The notes beneath the pieces are model-generated. The model did not search any database. It saw only the letters and a program-made list of their open reading frames with translations, and had not been told where the DNA came from. Source: CALEAR01 sp035301485 (GTDB lineage: Bacteria; Pseudomonadota; Gammaproteobacteria; Pseudomonadales; Alcanivoracaceae). From it: DNA of 28,278 nt. The DNA lies in assembly GCA_035301485.1 (NCBI GenBank), contig DATGUF010000048.1, positions 1 through 28,278 on the forward strand, written 5' to 3'. Positions 15,568 to 25,684 of the stretch are shown here, one piece after another. The stretch's first letter is position 1; the number at the start of each line of letters is the position of its first letter. The translations under genes were made by a program, and so were the position numbers.

Positions 15568-16443
15568 ATGCTGAAATATGAAGTGCTCTTGCGCCTGCGC
15601 GCCATTGAGCTGATAGCACAATGGGAAGGCCGCCTAATTACCAACCAACTTACTGCTTGGTTCGGAATAAGCCGCCAGCAAGCCTCTGCAGACATCAACC
15701 GTTATAACCGCGATATAAATCCCGATGCGCTGGTGTATGAGCCCGCCGTGAAAGGTTACATCCCACGGCCCGCTTTTACGCCCACCTTAACCTCGGGCCA
15801 CATTAATGAATACATGGCGCTGCTTGACAGCATTAGTAACGAACCCATGGCACAGGTATTAGAAGGCTACAACACCGCTTCCGTTCAATTACCAAACCGC
15901 GCGGTGCGGGCTGAAGTGGTGCGCGCGGCCATTACTGCTTGCCGCCAACAACGCCAACTGAGCATTCATTATGCTTCCATGGCGCACCCACAACCGGCTC
16001 AACGTAGCATCGCCCCACACACCCTTGTGTATACAGGTTTTCGCTGGCACCTGCGCGCCTGGTGTTATAAACGCGAAGATTTTCGCGATTTTTCATTATC
16101 GCGCATTTACCGCACCCCCAAGCTCTTAGGGGCGAGTGACAAAACCGCCGAGCAAGATGCCGCTTGGCAAGAGCAGGTTGAACTACGGCTCATTCCTAAC
16201 CAACATTTAACCCCTGAGCAACAAAAGCTGGTGGCCCATGATTTCGCCATGCGCCAACAACGATTAGTGCTCACAGTGCGCGCTGCCTTGGTGCAATACA
16301 CTTTACAACGCTATCAAGCAGCCATAACAGAAGACGAATGCCTCAACACTGGGTTCTTTTTATTACAAGTGCACCCAGATGATCAGGCGCGCATTAGCGC
16401 AAATTTATTTACCGAGCGTGCGCGCTCACCACAAAACAAATAG
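15568..16443 (+). CDS. WYL-domain transcriptional regulator (BrxR/CapW-like layout)
   Basis: 291-aa regulator. A winged helix-turn-helix occupies about residues 5-60 (ITNQLTAWFGISRQQASADI; recognition helix near 35-46). The WYL domain spans about 120-185, with RWHLRAW (W160-H-L in place of W-Y-L) and DFRDFSLSRI, a ligand-binding pattern. A C-terminal WCX-like region spans about 203-285. WYL proteins of this build sense nucleic acid pieces or nucleotides: DriD binds ssDNA, and BrxR/CapW control phage defence genes. The ATG is the only start possible, since an in-frame TAA lies two codons upstream, and it has no clear ribosome site. recC starts 14 bases after the stop, so this is the promoter-proximal gene of the recCBD operon. 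Confidence 0.9.
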   Translation: MLKYEVLLRLRAIELIAQWEGRLITNQLTAWFGISRQQASADINRYNRDINPDALVYEPAVKGYIPRPAFTPTLTSGHINEYMALLDSISNEPMAQVLEGYNTASVQLPNRAVRAEVVRAAITACRQQRQLSIHYASMAHPQPAQRSIAPHTLVYTGFRWHLRAWCYKREDFRDFSLSRIYRTPKLLGASDKTAEQDAAWQEQVELRLIPNQHLTPEQQKLVAHDFAMRQQRLVLTVRAALVQYTLQRYQAAITEDECLNTGFFLLQVHPDDQARISANLFTERARSPQNK

Positions 16444-16457
16444 TAAAAGGAAACACT

Positions 16458-19400
16458 ATGTCGGCACCCCTTACCCCCGGTTTTATGGTGTTACAAGGAA
16501 ACCACCTAGAAAACCTGCGCGATATTCTCGTGCAATGGCTTAACGAACACCCTCTTTCTCCTCTCGAGGATGAATGTATTTTGGTGCAAAGTAACGGTAT
16601 CGCACAGTGGCTTAAAATGGCCATTGCCAAGGATGATACGGGGCAAGGCATTGCTGCCGCCATTAACGTACAGCTGCCCGGCCGCTTTATTTGGCAGGCC
16701 TACCGCAGCGTGTTTACACAGCTACCCACCAGCTCGCCTTACGATAAAGAGCCCCTCACGTGGCGCCTCTACCGCTTACTGAGTGACAGGCCAGCCTTGC
16801 ACAACGCGTTAGGCGAACACGCCCACGTGCTGGCACCGCTTGAGCGGTTTTTAAGCGCAGACAACGATGCGCGCCGCCTCTACCAACTGGCCGCTCACTT
16901 GGCAGACCTGTACGACCAATACCAACTGTACCGCGCAGATTGGCTCGAGCACTGGCAAACAGGGCAAAACAGCCTTATTAGTGCCACCGGCGCCCTACTA
17001 GAGTTGGATGAAAACCAACTATGGCAGCCGCACCTGTGGCGTTTAATTAACGCCGACGTGGCAGCAGAACACCACGAACATGAGTTCCACAGCGCTAGCC
17101 GCGCGCACATAAACCAGGCGTTCATTCAAGCCTGTGAGAGCTACACCGAAGAACAGCGCCCAACCACCTTGCCACGGCGTGTTATCGTATTCAGCATTTC
17201 CTCACTGCCGCGGCAAACCTTAGAGCTATTACAAGCTATTTCGCCCTTCACACAAGTATTGATATTTGCCACCAACCCCTGCCAACACTATTGGGGCGAC
17301 CTCATCGAGGGCAAAGATTTACTTAAAGCCCACTACAAACGCATTCAACAAAACGAGCAAGTGGCCCATTTAAGCCTGGCCGAAATACGCCGCCACGGGC
17401 ATCCCTTATTGGCCTCCTGGGGCAAGCAAGGGCGCGATTTCTTACATTTGCTCGACGAGCATGACGAGCCCGATGCTTACCGCCAACTGTTCACGCAACA
17501 AAACATTGATGTGTTCACCGAGCCCGAGGGCGACCAACTGTTACAGCAACTGCAATCGGATATTCTGAATTTACGCTCGCAAGAGGAACGCGCCGAGCTA
17601 GAAAGCGTGGTGAGGCAAAACGATGACAGCTTGCAGTTCAGCGTGGCCCACAGCCGCCAACGAGAAGTGGAAATACTCCACGACCAATTGCTCGCCAGCT
17701 TTGAAAAAGCACAGGCACAGGGCCGCCCCCTGCATCCCCGTGATGTGATTGTCATGGTGCCTCATATTGATGAGTACGCGCCTCACATTGAAGCCGTATT
17801 TGGCCGCTACCAACGCAGCGGTGAGCACAAAGACCCACGTTACTTGCCTTATCACATCACCGACCAAAGCCAACGCGGGCAAAACACCCTACTCATCGCT
17901 TTAGAAGCCTTATTACAGCTACCGCGCATGCGCTTCACTGTGAGCGATATTTTTGATCTTTTAGACACTCCTTCCTTACGCGCACGGTTTGGTTTGGAAG
18001 AAGCAGACCTGCCCCTGCTGCGCCACTGGATTACAGATGCGAATATTCGTTGGGGCCTCGATGCCGAACAGCGTGCCAGCATGCACTTACCCAACTACCA
18101 CGTGAACACCTGGCTGTTTGGCTTAGAGCGTATGCTGCTTGGCTACGCCACCGGCAACACAGAGCCGTGGCAAGGCATTCAGCCCTATGATGAAGTATCA
18201 GGATTAAGCGCCGCACTCGTGGGCCCACTAAGTTTGCTAATTCAGCAGCTAAACCATACCCAACAGCTGCTCAGCCAAGCACACAGCAGCGAACAATGGC
18301 CACGCCTAATTGAGCAACTGCTCGGCGACTTCTTTACCCCCGTGAACGATGACGACGAATGGGCGCTCACCCAGCTAGAGCTGCAATTAGAACGCCTCCA
18401 AGATACGTGGCAGCTAGGCCAACTAGGCAGCGTAACACTGCCGCTCGAAGTGGTGCGCGAAGAACTCTTGGCAGGGCTTGACCAACCAAGCCTTGCACAA
18501 CGCTTCTTAGCCGGCTCCATTAACTTCGCCACCCTCATGCCCATGCGTGCCCTGCCGTTTCGCCAAGTGTGGATCTTAGGCATGAACGACAAAGAATACC
18601 CACGGCAAATGCACGCCCCCGATTTCGACTTAATGGCGAACGATTACCGCCCAGGGGACCGCTCACGCCGCGAAGACGACCGCTATTTATTTTTAGAAGC
18701 ACTGCTCTCTGCCCGCGAAAAGCTAGCCATCAGCTGGATTGGCCGCGATATTCGCGATAACGCTGAACTGCCTCCCTCTGTGGTGGTAAACCAACTGCGC
18801 GACCACTTAGCCGCAAGCTGGCAAGGCGAAGAAGAAGACTTGCTGGCACAGCTCACCACCGAACACCCCCTACAACCGTTCAGTGTGAGCTATTTCGAAC
18901 CGCAGCGAGACCCACGGCTGTTCACCTATGCAAAAGAATGGCGCGACGTGCACAACCCGCCGAGCACTGCTGCTTTAAACCCACATACCTTGGCACATGA
19001 ACATCTTGAGATCAGCACCGACGAACTCATGCGTTTTATGCGCGCTCCAGTGGAATATTTTTACCGCCACAGCTTAGGCATTCAATGGTATCTGGACGAT
19101 CACACCGGCCTTGATACAGAGCTATTTACCCCCAACGGGTTAGATAAATGGCAACTAGCGAACAGCACTTTAACGTTGGTAACCCATGAATTAGCGCAGC
19201 AACCCCACCTCGACATTGGCACAACGCTAGATAAAGCCCTTGAACAACAAGCCCTCTCAGGCAGCTTGCCCATGGGCGCCTTCGCGCAACTGGCACAACA
19301 AGACGTAAAGGGCCTCTTACTTACCCCCCTTACACAGTACCAACAGCACTTGCAGCAATACCCAGAACGGCTACCCATTGCCACATTAGTGCACACCGCT

Positions 19401-19940
19401 CACGGAGTTACCTTACAAGATGGCTTAGGCGACATTCGTCATCACAACGGCGAATACAAACGTTTTGTATTGCAGCCTAGCCGCTTGCACAGTGGCAACG
19501 GCTATAAATTCCGTCACATTTTGCGGTATTGGCCCGCCCACGTGCTGGCCCAACTGCAACACCCTGTGGATACGCACCTGCTGGGCCCCGATACGCATTT
19601 AATACTGCCTGCTTGCGGCCAAGCAGAAGCACGCGCCCTGCTCGACACCATGCTCGAGGTCTATCATCTGGGTATCCACGAGCTGTTACCCCTGCCTTGC
19701 GAAACGGCTTTCGCTCTGTTCGAAGGCAGCAAAAAAGCACAAGACACCTACGAAGGCGGCTTCAGTACAACAGGTGAAGTGACCAAGCACCCCAGTTACG
19801 CCAAACACTGGCCAGATTATGAAACACTGGCGCAAGCGCCACAGTTTGGCCTGCACAGCGAAAATGGCGAAGCCACCCTCATTGAACGCCTATACGGGCC
19901 TGTTTACACCCTCTTTAATGGCAAGGAGCCACGTTCATGA
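16458..19940 (+). CDS. recC: RecC, Chi-recognition subunit of RecBCD
   Basis: Gamma subunit of exonuclease V, which splits the DNA strands and scans for Chi during double-strand break repair. The product is 1160 aa (E. coli 1122). It has the N-terminal helicase-like fold that lost its ATPase: FMVLQGNHLENLRDIL, DECILVQSNGIAQWLKM and VQLPGRFIWQAYRSVF. Mid-protein are the FATLMPMRALPFRQVWILGM and DDRYLFLEALLSAREKL blocks conserved in RecC. A ribosome site AAAGGA precedes the ATG. Its TGA overlaps the recB ATG (ATGA). The order recC-recB-recD without ptrA resembles pseudomonads rather than enterics. Confidence 0.97.
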   Translation: MSAPLTPGFMVLQGNHLENLRDILVQWLNEHPLSPLEDECILVQSNGIAQWLKMAIAKDDTGQGIAAAINVQLPGRFIWQAYRSVFTQLPTSSPYDKEPLTWRLYRLLSDRPALHNALGEHAHVLAPLERFLSADNDARRLYQLAAHLADLYDQYQLYRADWLEHWQTGQNSLISATGALLELDENQLWQPHLWRLINADVAAEHHEHEFHSASRAHINQAFIQACESYTEEQRPTTLPRRVIVFSISSLPRQTLELLQAISPFTQVLIFATNPCQHYWGDLIEGKDLLKAHYKRIQQNEQVAHLSLAEIRRHGHPLLASWGKQGRDFLHLLDEHDEPDAYRQLFTQQNIDVFTEPEGDQLLQQLQSDILNLRSQEERAELESVVRQNDDSLQFSVAHSRQREVEILHDQLLASFEKAQAQGRPLHPRDVIVMVPHIDEYAPHIEAVFGRYQRSGEHKDPRYLPYHITDQSQRGQNTLLIALEALLQLPRMRFTVSDIFDLLDTPSLRARFGLEEADLPLLRHWITDANIRWGLDAEQRASMHLPNYHVNTWLFGLERMLLGYATGNTEPWQGIQPYDEVSGLSAALVGPLSLLIQQLNHTQQLLSQAHSSEQWPRLIEQLLGDFFTPVNDDDEWALTQLELQLERLQDTWQLGQLGSVTLPLEVVREELLAGLDQPSLAQRFLAGSINFATLMPMRALPFRQVWILGMNDKEYPRQMHAPDFDLMANDYRPGDRSRREDDRYLFLEALLSAREKLAISWIGRDIRDNAELPPSVVVNQLRDHLAASWQGEEEDLLAQLTTEHPLQPFSVSYFEPQRDPRLFTYAKEWRDVHNPPSTAALNPHTLAHEHLEISTDELMRFMRAPVEYFYRHSLGIQWYLDDHTGLDTELFTPNGLDKWQLANSTLTLVTHELAQQPHLDIGTTLDKALEQQALSGSLPMGAFAQLAQQDVKGLLLTPLTQYQQHLQQYPERLPIATLVHTAHGVTLQDGLGDIRHHNGEYKRFVLQPSRLHSGNGYKFRHILRYWPAHVLAQLQHPVDTHLLGPDTHLILPACGQAEARALLDTMLEVYHLGIHELLPLPCETAFALFEGSKKAQDTYEGGFSTTGEVTKHPSYAKHWPDYETLAQAPQFGLHSENGEATLIERLYGPVYTLFNGKEPRS

Positions 19941-22900
19941 ACACCCATAACACACCACAGCTAAACCCCTTAGCCTTCCCACTTTATGGCAGCCGTTTAA
20001 TTGAAGCGAGTGCAGGCACGGGCAAAACCTTCACCCTCGCCTTGCTGTATGTGCGTCTTATTTTGGGCCAAAACAAAGCAGGCAACGGTTTCCAACGCCC
20101 GCTAACGCCCAAAGAAATATTGGTGGTAACGTTCACAAACATCGCCGCCGGAGAGCTGCGCGATCGTATTCGCGCGCGCCTTGTGGAAGCCGCCGCACAC
20201 TTTCATCACCCCAGTTTGCAAGATGGTGGTTTCCTCGATGAACTGCGCGAGCAATACGAAGAAAGCGAATGGCTCGACTGCGCCTTGCGCCTCGAAATGG
20301 CTGCAGAAAGCATGGATGAAGCCGCCGTGTCGACTATTCATAGCTGGTGCAACCGCATTTTGGTGGAGCATAGCTTCAACACCCGTGGGCTGTTTAACCG
20401 TGAGCTCGTTACCGATACCAGCGAACTGTTTAGCGAAGTAGTACAAGATTACTGGCGCAGCCGCTATTACGCCCTCACCACCCCGATGGCCAAGCAATTA
20501 CTAAACGCCATCGGTAGCTACGACGAATTTGAAAGCCACCTATTAACGCTGCTTAACCCCAACCTCGAGGGGGTTAGCCTCGACACGCAACCCTTAGCCC
20601 TAGGGCCAGATGCGCTCACCGAAGCATTAACCAAAGAAGAAGAGCGCGCAGCAGAAATTACCGCCAAAGAAACCGCCCTACAACAACAGTGGCGCGACAA
20701 TTGGGATGAGATAGTGGCTGAGCTCAACGAACTGCGCCCGTACCTCAACGGCAACACCTACCGGCAAACTAAAAACGACGACGCCTTCAGCCAACTTTTA
20801 GAACAAGTACAAGCTTGGCTTAACGGCAATGCAGAAATACCCGCTGAAATTTTAAAATACCGCCTAGGCGAATTTAAATTTACCAAAAGCGCCCCACGGG
20901 AAGAACAGCCACTAGTGGTGTTCAAACTCACCCAAGAACTGCACCTTCTACGCGAAAAAGAGAAAGAACCCATTCGTGCGTATGCCTATGCAGAAGCTAG
21001 CACCTGGGTGGCGCAAGAATTTCAACGGCGCTTAACCGAACACACCCAAATGCGCCACGACGATTTACTCACACAACTAGAGCAAGCCTTAAACCCAGAC
21101 CACGCAGGTGAACACGCTTTAATACTTGCAGAAAGTTTACGCAAGGCGTTTCCCGTGGCCATGATTGATGAATTCCAAGATACCGACCCTATCCAATACA
21201 ACATTTTCAACCGCATTTACCGCGTAGAAAAAGACGACCCAGAGGGTGGTATTTTCATGATTGGCGACCCAAAGCAATCTATTTACTCCTTCCGCGGTGC
21301 CGATATCGATGTGTACCTAGCAGCTCGCCAAGCCACCGCCGGGCGCCATTACACCCTAAAGAAAAACTTCCGCTCCACCGCAGGCGTAGTAAAAGCCTGT
21401 AATGCTTTGTTTTTACACGCCGAACAACACCCCCAAGGGGCCTTTCAGTACCAACAAGATGGCCACAACCCCATCCCCTACGTGGAAGTGGAAGCCGCGG
21501 GCCGCGATAACCGCCTGTTCATTCAACAACAACCCGCCACAGCCATGAACTTTTGGTATCAAGAACATCCCGAAGACCCTAGCCGCCCGCTTTCGATGGC
21601 AGATTACCGCACCGCAGCCGCACAAAGCGCAGCAAGCGAAGTGGCGCAGTGGCTACTTCAAGGCCAACAAGGCACCACAGGGTTTGGTAAAGACAGTGTT
21701 GAAACCCCACTTAGCCCTGCTGACATCGCCATTCTTGTGCGCACAGGCACCGAAGCAGAAGCCATGACACAAGCCTTGGCAGCACACAATATCCCGAGCG
21801 TTTATTTATCTGATCGCAGCAACCTGCTCGATACACAAGAAGCCCTAGACGTGCTGCACTGGCTACGCGCCGTGGCCGAGCCGAGCAATGAAAACTTGCT
21901 CAAAGCCGCCCTAGGCACCGCCACCATGGCCCTGCCCATGGAGCACTTTATTACCTGGCAGCACGATGAGCTCGCATGGGAACAAGAAGTGGTGCGCTTT
22001 GGTGAATTAAACACCCTGTGGTTGCGCCAAGGGGTGCTCGTCATGCTACAGCGCCTCTTAGATGCCTACGCCTTGCCTGCACGGTTGCTCCACGACAACA
22101 CACACCAAGGCGAACGGCGCCTCACCAACCTGCTCCACTTAGCCGAATGGTTACAACGGGCAGAAACCAAAATCGATGGCCAACAAGCTCTTGTACGCCA
22201 TTTACACGAACATCTTCATAAGCAAGAAGACGAAAACATTCTACGCCTAGAAAGCGATGCACAACGTGTAAAAATCATCACCATTCATAAATCAAAGGGG
22301 CTGGAATACCCCCTCGTGCTGCTGCCGTTCATGAGCGCTTACCGGCACATTGATGGCAAAAACAAAATCGTTAACATCCAAGTGGAAAACAAACAATACA
22401 GCGATTTTAACGTCACCAAAGCTGTGCAAGATATCGCTAACGCCGCACGCATTAAAGAAGATTTACGCCTGCTGTACGTGGCCCTTACCCGAGCAAGCTA
22501 CGGCTTGTGGCTAGGCGTGGCCCCCATCGGCACCTCAAAAAACTTACAAACAGAACGCTCTGCCTTCGGCTACCTGCTCAATGGCACTGGCAAATTCACT
22601 AGCGTGGCAGCACACCGCACCGCAGTGGAACAACTAGCACAGCACGCCAACGCCGCGTTTTCTTTAGCACCTAGCCCTATAGCGCAACAAGTGCCTAGCG
22701 CTAGCAGCAACACGCTAGAAAGCGCCCGCACCGCCCCAACACTAGGCGAGTTGAGCAACTGGTGGATTGCGAGTTACTCTGCCCTACAGTTAGGGCCTCA
22801 AGGAGAAACCCGCTATAGCCCAGATACCGCCCACGAAGACCAACTGATTGAACAAGCACAAGCCGCTGCCAACGATGACGCTTTAAGTGAACAAATAGCC

Positions 22901-23677
22901 CCTGACGATGCCGTTATGCACCACTTCCCGCGTGGGCCCAAGTGGGGCACCTTCTTACACAGCCTGCTTGAGTGGGCGGCTGTGGCAGAAAACCGCGCAG
23001 GCCACCGTGGCTTCGCTGTTGCAGCAGAAGACGATGCACAGCGCCTCGAATACATTGCTAAGCGCTGCAGCGTACGCAACATTGAAGAACACGCCGAGCC
23101 CTTAAGCGCGTGGTTAAAAGATTTCTTAGCCATGCCGTGGCACGCCACCGGGTTTGCCCTCACCGATTTACCGCCACAGCACATAGCAGTTGAATTAGAG
23201 TTTCTTATTGAGAGCCACAACGTACGTGCGCAAGAACTCGACGAACTCGTGCGTGCCTATACGGTGCAAGGCGCCGCCGCACCGCAACTGCAAGAAAACA
23301 CCCTAAACGGCATGTTTAAAGGGTTTATCGACTTAGTGGTAGAACACGAAGGGCAATATTACGTAGTGGATTGGAAATCTAACTATCTTGGCCCCAACGA
23401 TGCCGCATACAGCCAAGAAGCCATGCAAGACGCCATTTGGGCACACCGTTACGATTTGCAGTATTGCCTGTACTTGCTAGCCGTTCATCGTTTGCTTAAA
23501 GCACGCCTGCCAAATTACGACTACGACACCCACATAGGCGGCGCCGTATATGTGTTTTTACGCGGCAGCCAACACCCTAGCAGCCAAGGCATTTTTCATC
23601 ATAAGCCCCCACGCGAACTTATCGACGCCATGGATAGGCTCTTTACCAACACCAACAAGGAGGCCGCACATGCTTAA
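19937..23677 (+). CDS. recB: RecB helicase-nuclease subunit of RecBCD
   Basis: Beta subunit: 3'-5' SF1A helicase plus the single nuclease of the complex. The product is 1246 aa (E. coli 1180). Helicase motifs occur in order: I EASAGTGKTFTL (Lys30), Ia VTFTNIAAGELRDRIR, II MIDEFQDTDPIQYNIF, III GDPKQSIYSFRGADI, IV KNFRSTAGVV, V IITIHKSKGLEYPLVLLPF, VI LLYVALTRASYGLWLG. The C-terminal PD-(D/E)xK nuclease is intact: His1008 in GTFLHSLLEW, Asp1132 in GFIDLVV, Asp1145 and Lys1147 in VVDWKSNYLG, and the following QYCLYLLAVHR helix. Catalytic activity is therefore expected. It overlaps recC by four bases and recD by eight. Confidence 0.98.
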   Translation: MNTHNTPQLNPLAFPLYGSRLIEASAGTGKTFTLALLYVRLILGQNKAGNGFQRPLTPKEILVVTFTNIAAGELRDRIRARLVEAAAHFHHPSLQDGGFLDELREQYEESEWLDCALRLEMAAESMDEAAVSTIHSWCNRILVEHSFNTRGLFNRELVTDTSELFSEVVQDYWRSRYYALTTPMAKQLLNAIGSYDEFESHLLTLLNPNLEGVSLDTQPLALGPDALTEALTKEEERAAEITAKETALQQQWRDNWDEIVAELNELRPYLNGNTYRQTKNDDAFSQLLEQVQAWLNGNAEIPAEILKYRLGEFKFTKSAPREEQPLVVFKLTQELHLLREKEKEPIRAYAYAEASTWVAQEFQRRLTEHTQMRHDDLLTQLEQALNPDHAGEHALILAESLRKAFPVAMIDEFQDTDPIQYNIFNRIYRVEKDDPEGGIFMIGDPKQSIYSFRGADIDVYLAARQATAGRHYTLKKNFRSTAGVVKACNALFLHAEQHPQGAFQYQQDGHNPIPYVEVEAAGRDNRLFIQQQPATAMNFWYQEHPEDPSRPLSMADYRTAAAQSAASEVAQWLLQGQQGTTGFGKDSVETPLSPADIAILVRTGTEAEAMTQALAAHNIPSVYLSDRSNLLDTQEALDVLHWLRAVAEPSNENLLKAALGTATMALPMEHFITWQHDELAWEQEVVRFGELNTLWLRQGVLVMLQRLLDAYALPARLLHDNTHQGERRLTNLLHLAEWLQRAETKIDGQQALVRHLHEHLHKQEDENILRLESDAQRVKIITIHKSKGLEYPLVLLPFMSAYRHIDGKNKIVNIQVENKQYSDFNVTKAVQDIANAARIKEDLRLLYVALTRASYGLWLGVAPIGTSKNLQTERSAFGYLLNGTGKFTSVAAHRTAVEQLAQHANAAFSLAPSPIAQQVPSASSNTLESARTAPTLGELSNWWIASYSALQLGPQGETRYSPDTAHEDQLIEQAQAAANDDALSEQIAPDDAVMHHFPRGPKWGTFLHSLLEWAAVAENRAGHRGFAVAAEDDAQRLEYIAKRCSVRNIEEHAEPLSAWLKDFLAMPWHATGFALTDLPPQHIAVELEFLIESHNVRAQELDELVRAYTVQGAAAPQLQENTLNGMFKGFIDLVVEHEGQYYVVDWKSNYLGPNDAAYSQEAMQDAIWAHRYDLQYCLYLLAVHRLLKARLPNYDYDTHIGGAVYVFLRGSQHPSSQGIFHHKPPRELIDAMDRLFTNTNKEAAHA

Positions 23678-25628
23678 CACCACGTCTCTTATGCAACGCT
23701 TAGAACACTGGGCAGAAGCCGGGGCCCTACGCAGCCTAGACCTAGCTTTCACGCGCTTCATTGCTCAGCAAAACCCCAACAGCGACGAAGCCGTCTTGCT
23801 AGCCGCGGCCCTCGTGAGTGAGCGCAATGGCCATGGGCACGTTTGTTTAGACCTCGCCAGCACCTTAACGAACCCCAAGCAACTGCTGCACTCTTTAACG
23901 GCCAGCCCTGAAGAACTGGCCGCCAAAGAAGAACTCAACCAATACTTAAGCCAATACGATGTCGCCCGTTGGCAGCAAGCACTCGCGCAACACCCTGCCG
24001 TGGCTAACGCAGAACAAGGGCCTCATAACACGCCATTCGTATTGGCCGGCAGCGCTGAGCAACCCCTGCTGTATTTACGCCGCTATTGGCAATACGAACA
24101 ACACATTATGGCAGCCATACAAGAGCGTTTAGCGAACCCGCCCCGCATTGAAGAAGAGGCCGCGAAAACACTATTAAACGACCTTTTCCCCGCGAGCGAA
24201 CAGCGCCCAGATTGGCAAAAAATAGCCTGCTTACTCGCCGCCAAAAACCGTTTTGCCATCATTACCGGTGGTCCCGGCACGGGGAAAACCACCACAGTGG
24301 TGCGCTTGTTGGCCTTATTGCAAGGGCTCAACTTGCATCAAGGCCTACCTGCCCTGCGCATTCATTTAGCGGCCCCCACAGGCAAGGCCGCCGCACGGCT
24401 CAGTGAATCCATTGCCGAAAGCGTGACCAAACTAAACACTCATCAAGAGATCAAGGATCAGGTGCCCACTACCGCTAGCACCTTGCACCGCCTCCTTGGC
24501 ACACAGCCCAACAGCCGCCACTTCCGTCATCATGTGGCCAACCCCCTGCCCATCGATTGCGTGGTGGTGGACGAAGCGTCCATGATGGACGTGGAAATGA
24601 TGGCACAGCTCGTGGACGCCTTGCCGCCCCAAGCGCGCCTTATTTTACTGGGCGACAAAGACCAACTCGCCTCAGTAGAAGCCGGCTCCGTGCTCGGCGA
24701 TTTATGCCACACCGCAGAACAAGGCCACTACACCCCCGCCACACAACACACCGTGCAGGCGCTCAGTGGTGAAACCATTAGCGCAGAGCATGTTAATGCT
24801 GAGGGGCCTGCCATTGCACAGGCCACGAGCATGTTGCGCCACAGCTATCGCTTTGCTGATCATCCCGGCATTGGCGCCCTCGCCACCTTGGTTAACACAG
24901 GCCGCGCCACCCACACCCACGTGCACGCCACCATAGCCGCTTACCCAAGCATCTTATCTAGCCTTAAGCTCCAGCCCAACGCAGCCCAACCCTTAGCGTC
25001 GCTGCAACAATTGGCCGTGCAAGGTTATAGCGGCTATTTGCGCGTACTGCAGGAACAAAGGCCCCAGCACGTTGATACCGAGCAGCTCAATCAATGGGCG
25101 CTTAAAGTGTTTGCCGCGCACAACAAATTTCAACTGTTAACCGCCGTACGCCGCGGCCCCTTTGGCGTGGAAAACATTAACCAAACTGTAATGGAAGGAT
25201 TACAACGAAAAGGGTGGCTGCACACTGACAACAAAGCCTGGTACCACGGCCGTCCTGTGCTGGTTACTCAAAACAACTACAGCCTGAGGCTGATGAATGG
25301 AGACATAGGCATTTGCATGGCGTGGCCCGACAACACCTTGCGCGTGGCATTTCCGGATGGCCAAGGCAGCATTCGCTGGCTCTTACCTAGCCGTTTGGTG
25401 GGGGTAGAAACAGTGTTTGCCATGACAGTGCATAAATCGCAAGGGTCTGAATTCACCCACACTGCTTTTGTGCTACCCGAAACCATTAACCCCGTGCTCA
25501 CCAAAGAGCTGCTTTACACTGCTATTACCCGTTCAAAAGAACAATTTACGTTGGTGTACAGCGATGAGGGCGTGCTGAAAGAAACCCTACAGCAACGCGT
25601 CAACCGCAGCAGTGGTTTGCTGCGCTAA
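23670..25628 (+). CDS. recD: RecD helicase subunit of RecBCD
   Basis: Alpha subunit: fast 5'-3' SF1B helicase that also controls RecB nuclease activity. The product is 652 aa (E. coli 608). An N-terminal RecB/C-contacting domain is followed by motif I ITGGPGTGKTTTVVRL (Lys206), Ia LAAPTGKAAARLSESI, II VVVDEASMMDVEMM, III ILLGDKDQLASVEAGSVLGD, and near the C-terminus V MTVHKSQGSEFTHTAF and VI LLYTAITRSKEQFTLVYS. The ATG at 23670 lies six bases after AAGGAGG, the strongest ribosome site in the operon, inside the end of recB. The open frame extending back to 23550 is recB overlap only. Last gene of the operon. Confidence 0.97.
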   Translation: MLNTTSLMQRLEHWAEAGALRSLDLAFTRFIAQQNPNSDEAVLLAAALVSERNGHGHVCLDLASTLTNPKQLLHSLTASPEELAAKEELNQYLSQYDVARWQQALAQHPAVANAEQGPHNTPFVLAGSAEQPLLYLRRYWQYEQHIMAAIQERLANPPRIEEEAAKTLLNDLFPASEQRPDWQKIACLLAAKNRFAIITGGPGTGKTTTVVRLLALLQGLNLHQGLPALRIHLAAPTGKAAARLSESIAESVTKLNTHQEIKDQVPTTASTLHRLLGTQPNSRHFRHHVANPLPIDCVVVDEASMMDVEMMAQLVDALPPQARLILLGDKDQLASVEAGSVLGDLCHTAEQGHYTPATQHTVQALSGETISAEHVNAEGPAIAQATSMLRHSYRFADHPGIGALATLVNTGRATHTHVHATIAAYPSILSSLKLQPNAAQPLASLQQLAVQGYSGYLRVLQEQRPQHVDTEQLNQWALKVFAAHNKFQLLTAVRRGPFGVENINQTVMEGLQRKGWLHTDNKAWYHGRPVLVTQNNYSLRLMNGDIGICMAWPDNTLRVAFPDGQGSIRWLLPSRLVGVETVFAMTVHKSQGSEFTHTAFVLPETINPVLTKELLYTAITRSKEQFTLVYSDEGVLKETLQQRVNRSSGLLR

Positions 25629-25633
25629 CAAAA

Positions 25634-25662
25634 AAGGCGAAGGAGGCTTACTCCTTCGCCTT
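25634..25662. terminator. bidirectional terminator between recD and bioB
   Basis: Perfect 12-bp stem AAGGCGAAGGAG / CTCCTTCGCCTT with a five-base loop, just after the recD stop. On the minus strand the stem is followed by TTTTTTGTT, a strong T-tract for bioB. On the plus strand the tail (ACTACC) is poor, but the hairpin may still end recD transcripts. Confidence 0.8.
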
Positions 25663-25684
25663 ACTACCAAGTTGGTGTAATGGC

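Noticed and set aside
22813..23220. 135-codon open frame antisense to recB, and similar antisense frames across recC, recB and recD
   Set aside because: They mirror strongly conserved coding sequence, have no family similarity and no ribosome sites, so they are shadows.
23550..23669. Longer recD start at 23550
   Set aside because: It lies wholly inside the recB coding end. The AAGGAGG site marks 23670.
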